Source: Larus michahellis (Eukaryota > Chordata > Aves > Charadriiformes > Laridae). From it: 64,000 nt of DNA. The translations under genes and the position numbers were made by a program. The stretch is taken from assembly GCF_964199755.1 (NCBI RefSeq), contig NC_133896.1, positions 177,185,092 to 177,249,091 of the forward strand. The letters are read 5' to 3'. The notes beneath the pieces are model-generated. The model saw only the letters and a program-made list of their open reading frames with translations. It searched no databases and was not told the origin of the DNA. Positions 36,301 through 45,919 of the stretch are shown in pieces (position 1 is the first letter of the stretch; every line of letters begins with the position of its first letter).

Positions 36301-39300
36301 TGGCTAAATATCTCCCAAATCCAAGAGATTCTGGTACTGGAAAAGACAAGTTGTGTGGCCTTGAAATCAAAACAAAAGTTATCAACATGAATGCCTTAGT
36401 AACACAGGAAAGCCTCTGTAAGGCAGGTTGGAAGACGGGAAAAGAGGAATGCTGTCTGAGTAAAGAAAAAGCATCTAAGTGCTTATTTGTTTGGAGATTT
36501 ATTCTGTTGTAATTTATTTAACACCTCCATGGAGAACAAAGAACTTTGCTGAATTAAAAACAACTGGGAAAAATCAGAATTTCTTAAAAATATTTGTTAT
36601 ACCTAAAAACTGTCAAGAAAAGCATGAAAGATTGCTGTGATAGTATCTGTGAAGAAGACAGCCCAGATGTTTTCGGCTGCCGACTAGGTAGGAAATCAGA
36701 TCCATGCCCTGCTGAACATGTTCCTTTGCTAACCTGACTGCAGAATGCTTCTCAGTCCCGGGTACAAAACCCAGCCGTTTCTGAAACATTTCTTCTGCCT
36801 TTGAAACTGCTCCTGCTCCTCCAGGTCTTTCATGTGCAGAACTTCTGTAGCCTATGAAACCCAAGCACAGGGAACAAATTAGATATCACTCATTTTACAG
36901 AGACACAGTGGAGAGCAAAATAACCAGGAGCCACAGAGAACACAACACAGCGGGAGTCACAGGGAAAATTTGGAAAGGCTGTCCCATACCGTATCTCTAT
37001 CTTACCAAAAGAGATGTAGTAGCTTTAATGTTCATAAGAGAATACAGTACGCTTCTCTTTACAAAGCACTGTTTAAGAGATCCCCTTTTTTTGTCTCCTA
37101 AACAACATAGTATTCAATATGAGGAGCTAAGATAATGGAATTGAACATGGAGCTTAAAATGGTGTAAGAAATTTTCTCAGGGTGATGTTTAGGTCCATAA
37201 ATTCAGCTACAGAGTTTTGAAATGAAAATCCACAGCAACCCGTTCTGTTCCTGGGCGTCAAACTGACACAGTGTTCAGAGCCAGGAAGTGCTTGTCTCCA
37301 TATTTTTTTCTTACAAAAACATTAGCCAAACATTGGAGATACGCAAAACCCAAAACTTCCTTCTTTCCCAGAACATGTTCCTTGGTGATTTCCTACTCCC
37401 TATTAACTTTTGCCAGTGCCAAATTATACTAACTAAGGAACTGTCCCTCCTGTTCTTCTGCCTCTTAAGTAAGGTTATAACCCTTCAAGGGCTCTTGCTG
37501 AAAGAAGACAAGTTTAAAATTTAAAAAAAAAAAATAGTGCATGATCTCAATCCAAGGTTACAGAAAGGGCACAGAGCTTTCAGGTCAAGGGAGTGAAGCA
37601 TTAATACAGTGTGGCCCTGCTTTCCTAGAATATGTGTCTTGGCACCATTGCTAGTCTAAATCTGGCAAATTGAATGTTTCGATCTTTGTCCCTGGAAAAA
37701 AAAAACATGTACCTTTAATATCAGATTATAACTTTTCCTCTTTTGTATAGTTTAACTGAACTATTCTCCACTATATACTTTATTGTATCAGAAGTTGCAT
37801 TGCATACACTAATGCTGCCATTTATGCACTGAGCTAGGTTGGTTTTGTTGGTTTTTTTTAAGGAGAGTGGGCTGAAGGGAAGAAGAGTTCCTGATAGTCT
37901 GTCTAAGAAAGAGAAATTGGTTTATACAAAGTACAGAAAAAAAACCACAAATGTGATGTACAAAATCTCTGATGTTCACACACAAGGAATATTACTGCTG
38001 ATGTTTGAGTGGGTCACACGCAATACGATAGTGCTACTCATCCGTTGTACTTCCACGTTTTAGATTGACCGTTTTGGTTAATGGCCACCTAGAAGTGGTG
38101 GCCTAGCATTTGATGGCAGAGTGCTGTGGACGTTGAAACAATTCAGAAGTAGATTCAAAGAAACAGAAGCTGATGCCCTTTCCCAAAAAGGTCCGCAACC
38201 TCATGCTTGATGGCAGCTGTCAGATAAAGGGACAAGACCCACATATTCATGTTGAGCGTAACACCAGTTTGAGTAGAGAAGGCGTGGAGGAAGCACTTGG
38301 CAGATGATCACAGGCTGGATTGCAAGACAGCAACCATACCTGAAAGGCTGTATCTGCTGATGTCGTCCATTCCTTGTCAAAGAAAACCCGTTTATTTGCC
38401 TGTATCCAAAAGGGAAGGCTTGCGAAAGGAATTAGTAACACAGTCCCTCAACTGCAGGTATTTGAATTGATTATCTGTCAACCCAAAGGTTTCCCTAAGT
38501 TCAGCAAATGAACACAATCTGTCTTCTAAAATATATCACGTAATTTGTTAAAGCTTTTGTCTAACCATGCATCCCAAACAAGAATGCATTTAGGTTTTGG
38601 TTTGGGTAGTAAGTTTGAGTTTTATTTTTTTTTTTCAGTGCGAGTTAGAAAACTGAATACAAGCTGAAATGGAATAAACGATAGATAATTTAAGAGTGAT
38701 TTTTTTATAACTGGTGTTAATTTAAATGACAAAATCCCTGAATATTCAGCACATTACTGATTTATTTCAGATGTATCTTTATGTGTTTCAGGCTTGCATT
38801 GTTAAAATATGCTATTGATTTTCTGTTTTCTTTTGTTCTGAGGTTCCAGTGTGCTCTCTGCTGGTGATGCCATTCCCCATTTTGAAAAATGATTGATTCA
38901 TTATGATTAAACTAAAAAAAAAACACAACACAACAAAAAACCCCAAGACTTAAAACGTGTTTAAGTTAAAGGTAGAAGTTGCTAAATTGCTTTCAAGAGT
39001 ACTAGTTATTTGCACATTTGCTGGATTAGGATCTAAGACGAAATGCAAATAGGACAATAGATATTGGGGAACAATGGTGAAGAAAATTCTGTATCAGTGG
39101 AGAACAAATACAAAAATGACAGGCTGAGGAACATTATGGGGAGATTTTATAGGACCTTCTTTTTTGTAAGCTTTAGGAAACTCCATTAGGTGAAGAACAG
39201 CTACAAGAAGACTGGAAAGAGCCATCTGGGATTGCGAGTCATGGGACTCAATAAAAGTGAATTGGTAGTACTGGTTTGTAGGCAATATGGCAGAAGTGGA

Positions 39301-40826
39301 GAAGGATTACGGAAAAAGTCTAAAATACACATGTAAACACGCTTGTCGGGCTTATGAACAAGTAACCAAAAAATGTTCCGTGGGCCCATTTGTTCCTCTG
39401 GCTTCCAAAAGTATGTTTTTCTATTTTTAGAATTGTATATGGAAATGCACTGTTAAGGTTCCTGTTTCAAAATTTAAGAGTCTTGTTTCTGAAAAAATGC
39501 CATGCTGAAAAGTCCCCCTGATTAATATAATTAAAGTTCCCTCTTTCAAGAAAAAAAAATGAAGGGAAAAAAAAAAAGAGAACTTCCTAAATCTTTAGAA
39601 ATACTAAATGTCTTCAAAGTATTTCTGTGTTAAAATATAAGCCAGAACATTTTCAAATAGACGATGTATGCCCAGCTTTGTTAAGCTAGATGAGAATGGA
39701 AACAGAAGGGTCAGGTATATGGAGTGAGCCAAGACGGTGATTTAATAGGACAGGTTTTCCATAAAAGCGTGTGATTGAGAACTACATTTCTCTATAAATC
39801 TGTGATATATATCAAATACTAATGTGTAATATCCCTACTTCTGTATCAATCTATTGATATACAATCATGTAATACATTCCTCTTGCGAATGTAGCTACAT
39901 ATTTTTCGCTTTAGATACTGCCCTGCAAATTCATGCATATGGGTAATAGTTCTTAGTAGCAGGCAATAGACCATGTAAACAGCCAACATAGCACATAATG
40001 AAGCTCACGGAGAACAAATTTTATCACCAAGTGTCAGTCAGCCAGCCCCTCTTCTAGATGATTTCCTGAGATATACTGGATAAATGAGTAAAAAAAAAAT
40101 TCTAAGTATGACAAAATAAATATTGATGTTTTAAAATATTTTATCTGAAATTCAATGGAAACGAGCTTCACCTGCTTCTCAGGGCACAGCAACGTGTGTA
40201 ACATGATGTTTCTCTGTTACGCACCTTATCACACTGTCTACATGCAATCTTCTTCCCGCTATCACTATTCATTTTTCATGTGCCAAGTATTCATTAATCC
40301 TTTCACCTCAGGAGGTGGAAACCAGTTTTTCTCTGCAGCCCTCTCAGGGCTGGGAAATCGTTGCTCCCCGTTCCAAGTGGTTAAGAAGGATGAATGTTAA
40401 TACTCATGTTTTTTATTGATAAAACTGAATATAAGCTATGCATCTATCCAAGGAATGTTTCCAGCGGTGTTCTATAGTAGCCTGCTTCCTATGGGATTGC
40501 ATATTTTATCTTTTAAAACATTGTGTTACAACGTTAACTTTTGACTTGGGTAAAATCTTCTGAAATCTAATGAATCACATATGTAACTTCTGGTGAATTG
40601 TTGGAACTGATTCTGTATCTGAAGTAATAATATAAGCAAATACCTTGCTCAGGTCATTAGACTGTATTTTAACTCTATGCTCACTTTTCTCCAAAGGAAA
40701 CGATTACACTAGAGGCAAAACTACAACAGCAAATCACACCTAATCCCCTTTATATGTTGCAGAGACATATATATAGGCTGCAAGGTAGACTTCTGTTTAT
40801 ATCCATTTTAACATTTCCAATTTACT

Positions 40827-40853
40827 ATTTTTTTCTTTTTTTTTTTTTTTTTT
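40827..40853. repeat. T run
   Basis: T tract of 27 bases interrupted by one C. No CR1 tail or transposon body is attached on either side. Confidence 0.9.
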
Positions 40854-42164
40854 AACCTTGTGGAAATAGAGGTAAGATGCAGGGACAAATAGTGAGGGGG
40901 GTTACATTACCTAGACCATTTATGCCAAAAAGGCAGCAGAGGACCAGTTACAGGGACAACACACGAAGTGATGCAGATGTATTTCACGCAGTTGGCATGA
41001 AATCTCTAAGGGAACAAACACTGGTTCTGGTTCTTCTGGCTTCCTTGGTAAATATTGTGTAGAGAAGCAAACATTAGTTTGTATTTACTGAAAGTAATAG
41101 CGTTTTAGCAGTAATTATTTACCTGAGCTCAGCCTGGCTTTCTGTGTAAACAGACACACTATAGAGGCTTTTACAACACACTCACATGATGGGCCAACCT
41201 ACTAGGCAAGGGATCATCTTTTTGCATTTTATTTACCAAATTATTGCTACTAGTGGGATCCTCTGGAGCTGCTGAGCTGAGGTTGAATTTGAGGCAGATG
41301 AGGGGTGGAGACTCATAAAGTGCTTGCCATTTTCTACCTGGCCTGACCATGGCTTTTGCCAGTGTCCAGCACGGCCCCCTGATTATTCACAAGGCTATTA
41401 AGTTTAATTATAATAAATCCCCTCCAAACATTGCCCAGAAACCATCTTAGCAACCAGGGCTGGTCAAAGCTCACCTGCATTCTGGCCACGCCACGTTTAC
41501 TTCATGCAACAGGAACCATAGGGGAGGAGGCAGAAAACAGCCACATCAGCTTTACATTAACAAAAGGCTCTCCAAGGCAAGGGAATCCCTAGGTAACCTG
41601 TCAGGCCAGCTTAATAGCTTTGACACTCCTCAGACATGAGCCAGGATCTCTCCACCAAAATATTTCACTGAAATAGAGATTTGCTTCTTAAAGTTTAACA
41701 CTGACTCTCAGGATTTATATCTCTGTTTCCTAAGGTTTTCAAAGCACTCCTTTTAAAAGAGACACGTAACAAAAAGTTTATGTTTTAAACAAACGTTAAG
41801 ATTTCGGAATCTGTTTCTTACGTGTGAAAAACCTTCCCATAAAGGAAGTTCTCAGTTGGCAGAGGCACGACTCGCCCACCTCCACGCAAAAAAACCCGCC
41901 ACCTCACATACTTCTGACAAGCTGCAGTGTGTCTATGTTTAAAAAAATAATAATAAAATAATAGTACGGGCTTGCAGCGCTCAGCCCCTGCCAGCCCGCC
42001 AGGTAACTGCGGGGCCCCGCGGTGCCCGGCACGGCCAGCGGGGACGAAGGGAGGCGGCGAAGGCCGCCCGCGCTGCCCGGCCTCCCGCCGGCAGCTCGGC
42101 CCGGCGACGGCACCGCCCGCTCCCCGCCTCAACCCCCCGCCCGGGCCCGGGCCCCGCCCGCCGC

Positions 42165-42925
42165 CCCCGCCCCGAGGCTCCCCGCAGCGCCCCGTTCCCT
42201 GCTCCCGGGGCTCCCTTCAGTGAAGCGACCGCCATGTCCCCCCTCCGGGCCCGCCTCAGCGCCGCCACCGCTCTGTGTCGTATCTCGTTCCCCCCCGGGG
42301 ATCCCCTCAGCGCTCCCGTTCCTTGCTCCGAGAACCTCCCCGCCCCGGGGCTCCCCTCAGCGTCCCCATCGCCCTGGGCGTCGTCCCCCCTCCCCGGGAC
42401 GCCCCCTCAGTGAAGCTACCACCATGTCCCCCCACGCCGGGCTCCCCTCAGCGCCCCCATCGCCTTGTCCCCTCAGCACACCCATCACCTTGTCCCCCCG
42501 GGGCTCTCCTCAGCGCCCCCATCGCCTCGTTTCCCCTGGAGCTCCTCCCAGCGCCCCCTTCGCCTTGTCGCCCCCGGGGCGCCCCTCAGCGCCTCGCCCC
42601 CCCGGGGCTCCCCTCAGCGCCCCCATCACCGTGTCCCCCCGGGGCTCCCCTCAGCGCCCCCATCGCCTCGTCTCCCCTGGAGCTCCTCCCAGCGTCCCCC
42701 TCGCCTTGTCGCCCCCAGGGCGCCCCTCAGCGCCTCGTCCACCCGGGGCTCCCCTCAGCGACCCCTCTCGCCTTGTTCCCCCGGGGCTCCCCTCAGCGCC
42801 GCCATCGTCTTGCTCGCCAGGGCTCTCCTCAGCGCCCCCAAAAGCCTGACCCCTCTGGGGCTCCTCTCAGCACCTCCATCGCCTTGTCCCCCCCGGGGCT
42901 CCCCTCAGCGCCTCCATTGCCCCGT
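42165..42925. repeat. C-rich minisatellite inside the CpG island, with higher-order units
   Basis: Roughly twenty imperfect units of about 30-40 bases, each built on a CGGGGCTCCCCTCAGCGCC core followed by CATCGCCTTGTC-like spacer. Units are quite diverged at the left and more alike at the right. Within it, two adjacent copies of a higher-order unit of about 141 bases (42500-42640 and 42641-42782) share the same internal order, including CTGGAGCTCCTCCCAGCG and GGGCGCCCCTCAGCGCCTCG. Because it has few stop codons it gives long Pro/Ser/Arg-rich frames in all three + frames, which are not credible proteins. Confidence 0.92.
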
Positions 42926-43168
42926 ACCCCTCCCCCCGCCGCCCCGCACCCCGCCGAGCCTCCCCCGTTGCCCCGTTAACCTGTCCCCGCCCCGCCTGCC
43001 CTCAGCGCTCCCCCGCCCCGGGCCTCCCCTCGGCGCCACCGCGCCCCCGCTGCCGGCCCCGCCCTGCCCCTCCCCGCGGCGCCCCCGGAGGCCCCGCCGC
43101 CCTGCAACCCCGCGGCCGGGCGGGCCGGGGCTGAGGCCGAGGCCGGGGCCGGTCGCGGGGGAAGCGCC

Positions 43169-43183
43169 GGGGGGGGGGGGGGG
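43169..43183 (+). repeat. G run of 15 in the CpG island
   Basis: Uninterrupted G tract followed by CGCGGCCGGG. It is G-quadruplex-prone and also prone to length error in sequencing. Confidence 0.9.
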
Positions 43184-43260
43184 CGCGGCCGGGCGTTCCC
43201 GTCCCCACCCCTCCGGGGCGGGCGTCGCACCGGGGCGGCCGAGGGGCGGGGGCGCGGCCC

Positions 43261-43289
43261 CTCCTTCCCTCCCTCCCTCCCTCCCTCCG
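43261..43289. repeat. (TCCC)n short array
   Basis: About six CCCT units in the island, C-rich on +. Simple sequence. Confidence 0.9.
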
Positions 43290-43324
43290 CCCGGCTGCCG
43301 GTGGGGGCGGGGACGCTCCGCATG

Positions 43325-43523
43325 CCAGCGACGCCACCGGCGCCCGCCGCGGCCGGAGCAAGGGAGGGGGGACACCGGGTCCGGACCGGGCCCTTTGTCT
43401 GAGCGGCCGGTGGGGTGTCCGTGAGGAGAGGGAGGGCGAGGCGGCGCCGGGGAGCCTCCACACACACACCCCCCACCCACCGACCCCCCCTGCCGCCGGT
43501 CCCCGGTTCATCATGTGACGCGG
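43325..43523 (+). other. Probable non-coding first exon (3' boundary only is supported)
   Basis: The right boundary is defined by GCGG|GTAAGT, a near-consensus donor with the intron starting at 43,524. The left boundary (transcription start) is not visible; 43,325 is a placeholder within the non-repetitive GC-rich DNA. There is no long open frame with a convincing start: the last ATG before the donor is followed directly by TGA. A 5' UTR exon of a gene whose coding exons lie beyond the window or far downstream is the simplest reading. RNA data would be needed for its true extent. Confidence 0.5.
43511..43519 (+). promoter_or_regulatory. E-box/M-box type site TCATGTGAC
   Basis: TCATGTGAC contains CATGTG and matches the binding preference known for MITF/TFE-family and related bHLH-Zip factors. 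It lies five bases before the splice donor, inside the presumed first exon. The same bases form ATG (43513-43515) and TGA (43516-43518). Function is inferred from the motif only. Confidence 0.4.
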
Positions 43524-43529
43524 GTAAGT
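43524..43529 (+). other. Splice donor GTAAGT
   Basis: GTAAGT preceded by CGG fits the vertebrate 5' splice-site consensus and is the best donor in the CpG island. It fixes the direction of the presumed gene as +. Confidence 0.6.
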
Positions 43530-43742
43530 CGGCGGCGAGCGGCGCCGTTCCCCGGGTTGCCCCCATTCATTCCCCGGGGGTGGGCGGCCGGCCCGGTCGC
43601 CGGGGCCGTGTGGTAGCCGGTGACACGGCCCAGGGGTAGCGGGCGGAGGGAGAGAGCGGGGACCCTGTGTCAGGGGGAGGAAACAGTTTCTCTTCTGCTC
43701 AGGTCTGTGCCCATTCCCTTTCTTGTACGCGGATAACATAGG

Positions 43743-43825
43743 TATTTTTTTTTTTTTTTTTGCTGCTGTCCCAGTCAGCTTGTTTTTTGTTTTTTTTTTT
43801 CTTTTTTTTTTTCAAGAAAAAAAAA
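43743..43825. repeat. Clustered T and A runs
   Basis: Three T tracts of 10-19 bases and an A tract in about 80 bases, just after the first exon. They form a weak inverted T/A pair around CAAG. Simple sequence. Confidence 0.8.
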
Positions 43826-43942
43826 AATCATCCGTCCGATACAAGTTACAGAATTTTAAAGAAAAGCGAGGGCACGGTGCACCCCCCCCTCCTTCTCCTT
43901 CCCCCCAGCGCCGCCGGGGCGAGCCGGGGGTTAACGGCGGTG

Positions 43943-44034
43943 CCCTCCCCTCCTTCCATCCCTCCCCTCCTTCCATCCCTCCCTCCATCACCTCCATCCC
44001 TCCCTCTTTCCTTCCATCCCTCCCTCCATCGCTC
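43943..44034. repeat. Pyrimidine repeat built on CCATCCCTCC
   Basis: About 90 bases of imperfect CCTTCCATCCCTCC units. Only a few A interruptions; pyrimidine-rich on +. Confidence 0.85.
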
Positions 44035-44113
44035 CCGGTGTGTGTGTGCCCGGGGCCGCCCCCGCCGCCGGCCCGAACTTTTTCCTCAACTTTCCCGCTG
44101 AGGCTTTAAGGAA

Positions 44114-44140
44114 GACGGGAGGGGGGGGGGGGGCGGGGAG
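44114..44140 (+). repeat. G-rich run, quadruplex-prone
   Basis: GGGA, then 13 G, C, GGGG and AGGG. Further G runs follow at 44262-44278 and 44303-44320. Confidence 0.85.
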
Positions 44141-44359
44141 GGATGGGACACGGTGAAAAAAAACGGGGGGGGGAATAATTAAAAAGGCGATTATCGACGA
44201 GGAGTGATGAGGAGCGAGCTGGGAGCGCCCCAGCCCTTTGTGCAGCCGGTCCCCTGGTTTCGGGGCGGGGGGGGGGGGCGGCCGCGGTGCCCCTGCGCCT
44301 TTGGGGGGGGGGGCGGGTGGGGAAAAAAATTAATACACAAAAAACAAATAGAAAGAAAA

Positions 44360-44460
44360 AAATAAAATCGGAGTGTAATGCTGTATGGGGGGAAAATAAA
44401 AAGCAGGGTATAACGCTACATGGGGAGGGGAAATAAAAATCAGAGCGTAACGCTATATTA
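44360..44460 (+). repeat. Imperfect three-copy tandem repeat, unit about 30-37 bases
   Basis: Each unit reads AATAAAA, a few bases, then a GTAATGCTGTAT / TATAACGCTACAT / GTAACGCTATAT variant followed in two units by a G-rich tail (GGGGGGA, GGGGAGGGG). Units begin at about 44360, 44394 and 44431. The units differ at many positions, so this is an old or selected duplication rather than a fresh one. Confidence 0.75.
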
Positions 44461-44632
44461 CCTTCTACAAAAAGAATTATCCTCTATAAAATAAATACTT
44501 GCTTCTCCAGAAGTCTGCTTGGGGAGCAAACCGCTGGTATTTACATTAAAAGCGTGTGCCCAGAGGCATCGGCGTCACCCTGTGAAACCCACCGAAAGCT
44601 TTCGGGTAAATGAGCGCTGGGATGAAATTTGG

Positions 44633-44744
44633 GCTCCTGTCCGCCTCCCCCACCCCCCACCCCCCCCCCACCCCCCGAAATCCCGCACCACCCTGACGGG
44701 TGGTGCGGGATTTCGGGGGGGGGGGGGGGGAGGCGGACAGGAGC
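44633..44744. repeat. Inverted repeat with near-perfect arms and a 4-base loop
   Basis: Left arm: GCTCCTGTCCGCCT (44633-44646), a C-rich middle (44647-44676), GAAATCCCGCACCACCC (44677-44693). Loop TGAC (44694-44697). Right arm: GGGTGGTGCGGGATTTC (44698-44714), 16 G (44715-44730), AGGCGGACAGGAGC (44731-44744). The two outer blocks of 14 bases and two inner blocks of 17 bases are perfect complements. Only the homopolymer-like middle differs: 30 bases with three A on the left, 16 pure G on the right. Flanking DNA is not complementary. Confidence 0.97.
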
Positions 44745-45887
44745 AGCTGGCTGGTTTATTTTATATTTCGCCCCCCCCCCCCCATGGGTCGCAGGGATGC
44801 GATGCTGCTCTCCAGACAGCGGGGTTTTTTGGATCTCGGCAGGGCTTGCGTGGAAAATAAGACGTTTTACGCGCTTAGGGAGCAGGTACGAGCAGTTTGG
44901 TAGGAGGCACCGAAGAGAAGTTGACTTGCATCGGGGTTTATGTCGAGCTTGTAAAATCCTGCTAGCTTTTGGCAGTCCCCCTGAATAAGTAAGTAAACCA
45001 ATTTTTATTGTTATGTTTTTTAATTATCCATCATGAAATAAAAGGTATTTGTCTCCCCCCGTTTATTTTTTTTTTTTGGTTGCTTTTCCCTTTTTTCTGT
45101 CTCGCCACGGCAGGTAGATATTCGCGGCAACTTTGCGAGGCTGCTTTATATAGCGCTGGCGTATGGGCTCCATTTTCTGCTTTCTGGTTGGTCTCCAACT
45201 CCGAAATGTACAGGAACAGCAAAGTGGTCTTAGCGTGGGATTAGTAACTGTGCTGAATAGGTCACAGATGGGGCGATAGGAGCATTTTATTAATGACGTA
45301 AGGCTGCATAAACCGAGTCTGCTTTTTTTTTTTTTTTCAGTATGTTCTTCGTGCTGGGGGAGGGGGAATATCTTTCTAATGGGACGTAATCAACTTGAAA
45401 CCGCTGTCTGCAAGCCGGCGTGTCACCTCATGTCACAAACCCACCACGCGTAGGGAGGAAACATTACATGCGGATTTTTTTAATGTGTTTTTTTTTATTA
45501 TTATCATTATTTTTTTTTTCCCCTTTCCCGTGCTGCCGGAGGCTTTGGCAGCCGGTCGGAGCTGAGCTGCTGGCGGGTGCCCGGGCTGGAGCCTGGTAGG
45601 ATGACATCACCCCCATCAGCAGCCGGGGAGCAGCACCCATCCGCACGCCTTCCCCAAGCCAGCACCCCCCCATTCCCGCCCCCCCCCGCATCCAGAACAA
45701 CAGTGGTGGTATTTTCCTTTTTTTTTTTTTTCCCCTTTTATTATTTTTCTCCCCACCTTTTCTTTTCCTGCGTCTGGTACCTGGAACTGGGGGGGGACAC
45801 CTTTCTTTATGCAAATCTTTCCATTAGGATACTGGCAGCTTTACAAGGTGGCTTGATCTTCCCCCCTCCATCCACCCCCCCCCCCTT

Positions 45888-45919
45888 TTTTTTCACCTTT
45901 TTTTTTTTTTTTTTTTTTA
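45888..45919. repeat. C run followed by T runs
   Basis: Eleven C just before, then 8 T, CACC and a run of about 22 T. Simple pyrimidine sequence. Confidence 0.85.

Larger units (their letters stand above)
31410..41959. other. AT-rich intergenic DNA upstream of the CpG island
   Basis: Mostly unrecognised. Simple sequence includes (ATT)n at 33363-33385, A runs at 34030-34042 and 37522-37534, and T runs at 38622-38635 and 40827-40853. A minus-strand exon-like segment at 36734-36851 is reported as a finding. Open frames (for example 134 codons at 33474-33878 and 137 at 35126-35539) show no known domain or codon signal that I can judge as real. Confidence 0.4.
41960..44330 (+). promoter_or_regulatory. 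CpG-island promoter region, probable + strand gene start
   Basis: An abrupt change from AT-rich DNA to very GC-rich DNA with CpG at near-expected density (for example 42000-42180 and 43000-43640). This is the only such island in the window. No TATA box is obvious, as is usual for island promoters. The densest non-repetitive CpG part, 42,940-43,640, contains GC-box-like GGGGCGGGG sequences and ends in a strong + strand splice donor at 43,524. Downstream DNA is T- and G-rich on + and intron-like, which supports transcription to the right. The minisatellite at 42.17-42.92 kb and several G runs lie inside. The gene is not identifiable from its non-coding first exon. Divergent transcription to the left is possible but has no visible exon. 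Confidence 0.85.

Noticed and set aside
42022-43424. Three overlapping + strand Pro/Ser/Arg-rich frames of 234-319 codons, and long minus-strand Gly/Arg-rich frames
   Set aside because: All frames are open because the minisatellite and CpG island contain almost no stop codons. Low-complexity composition, no domain, and frames on both strands at the same place.
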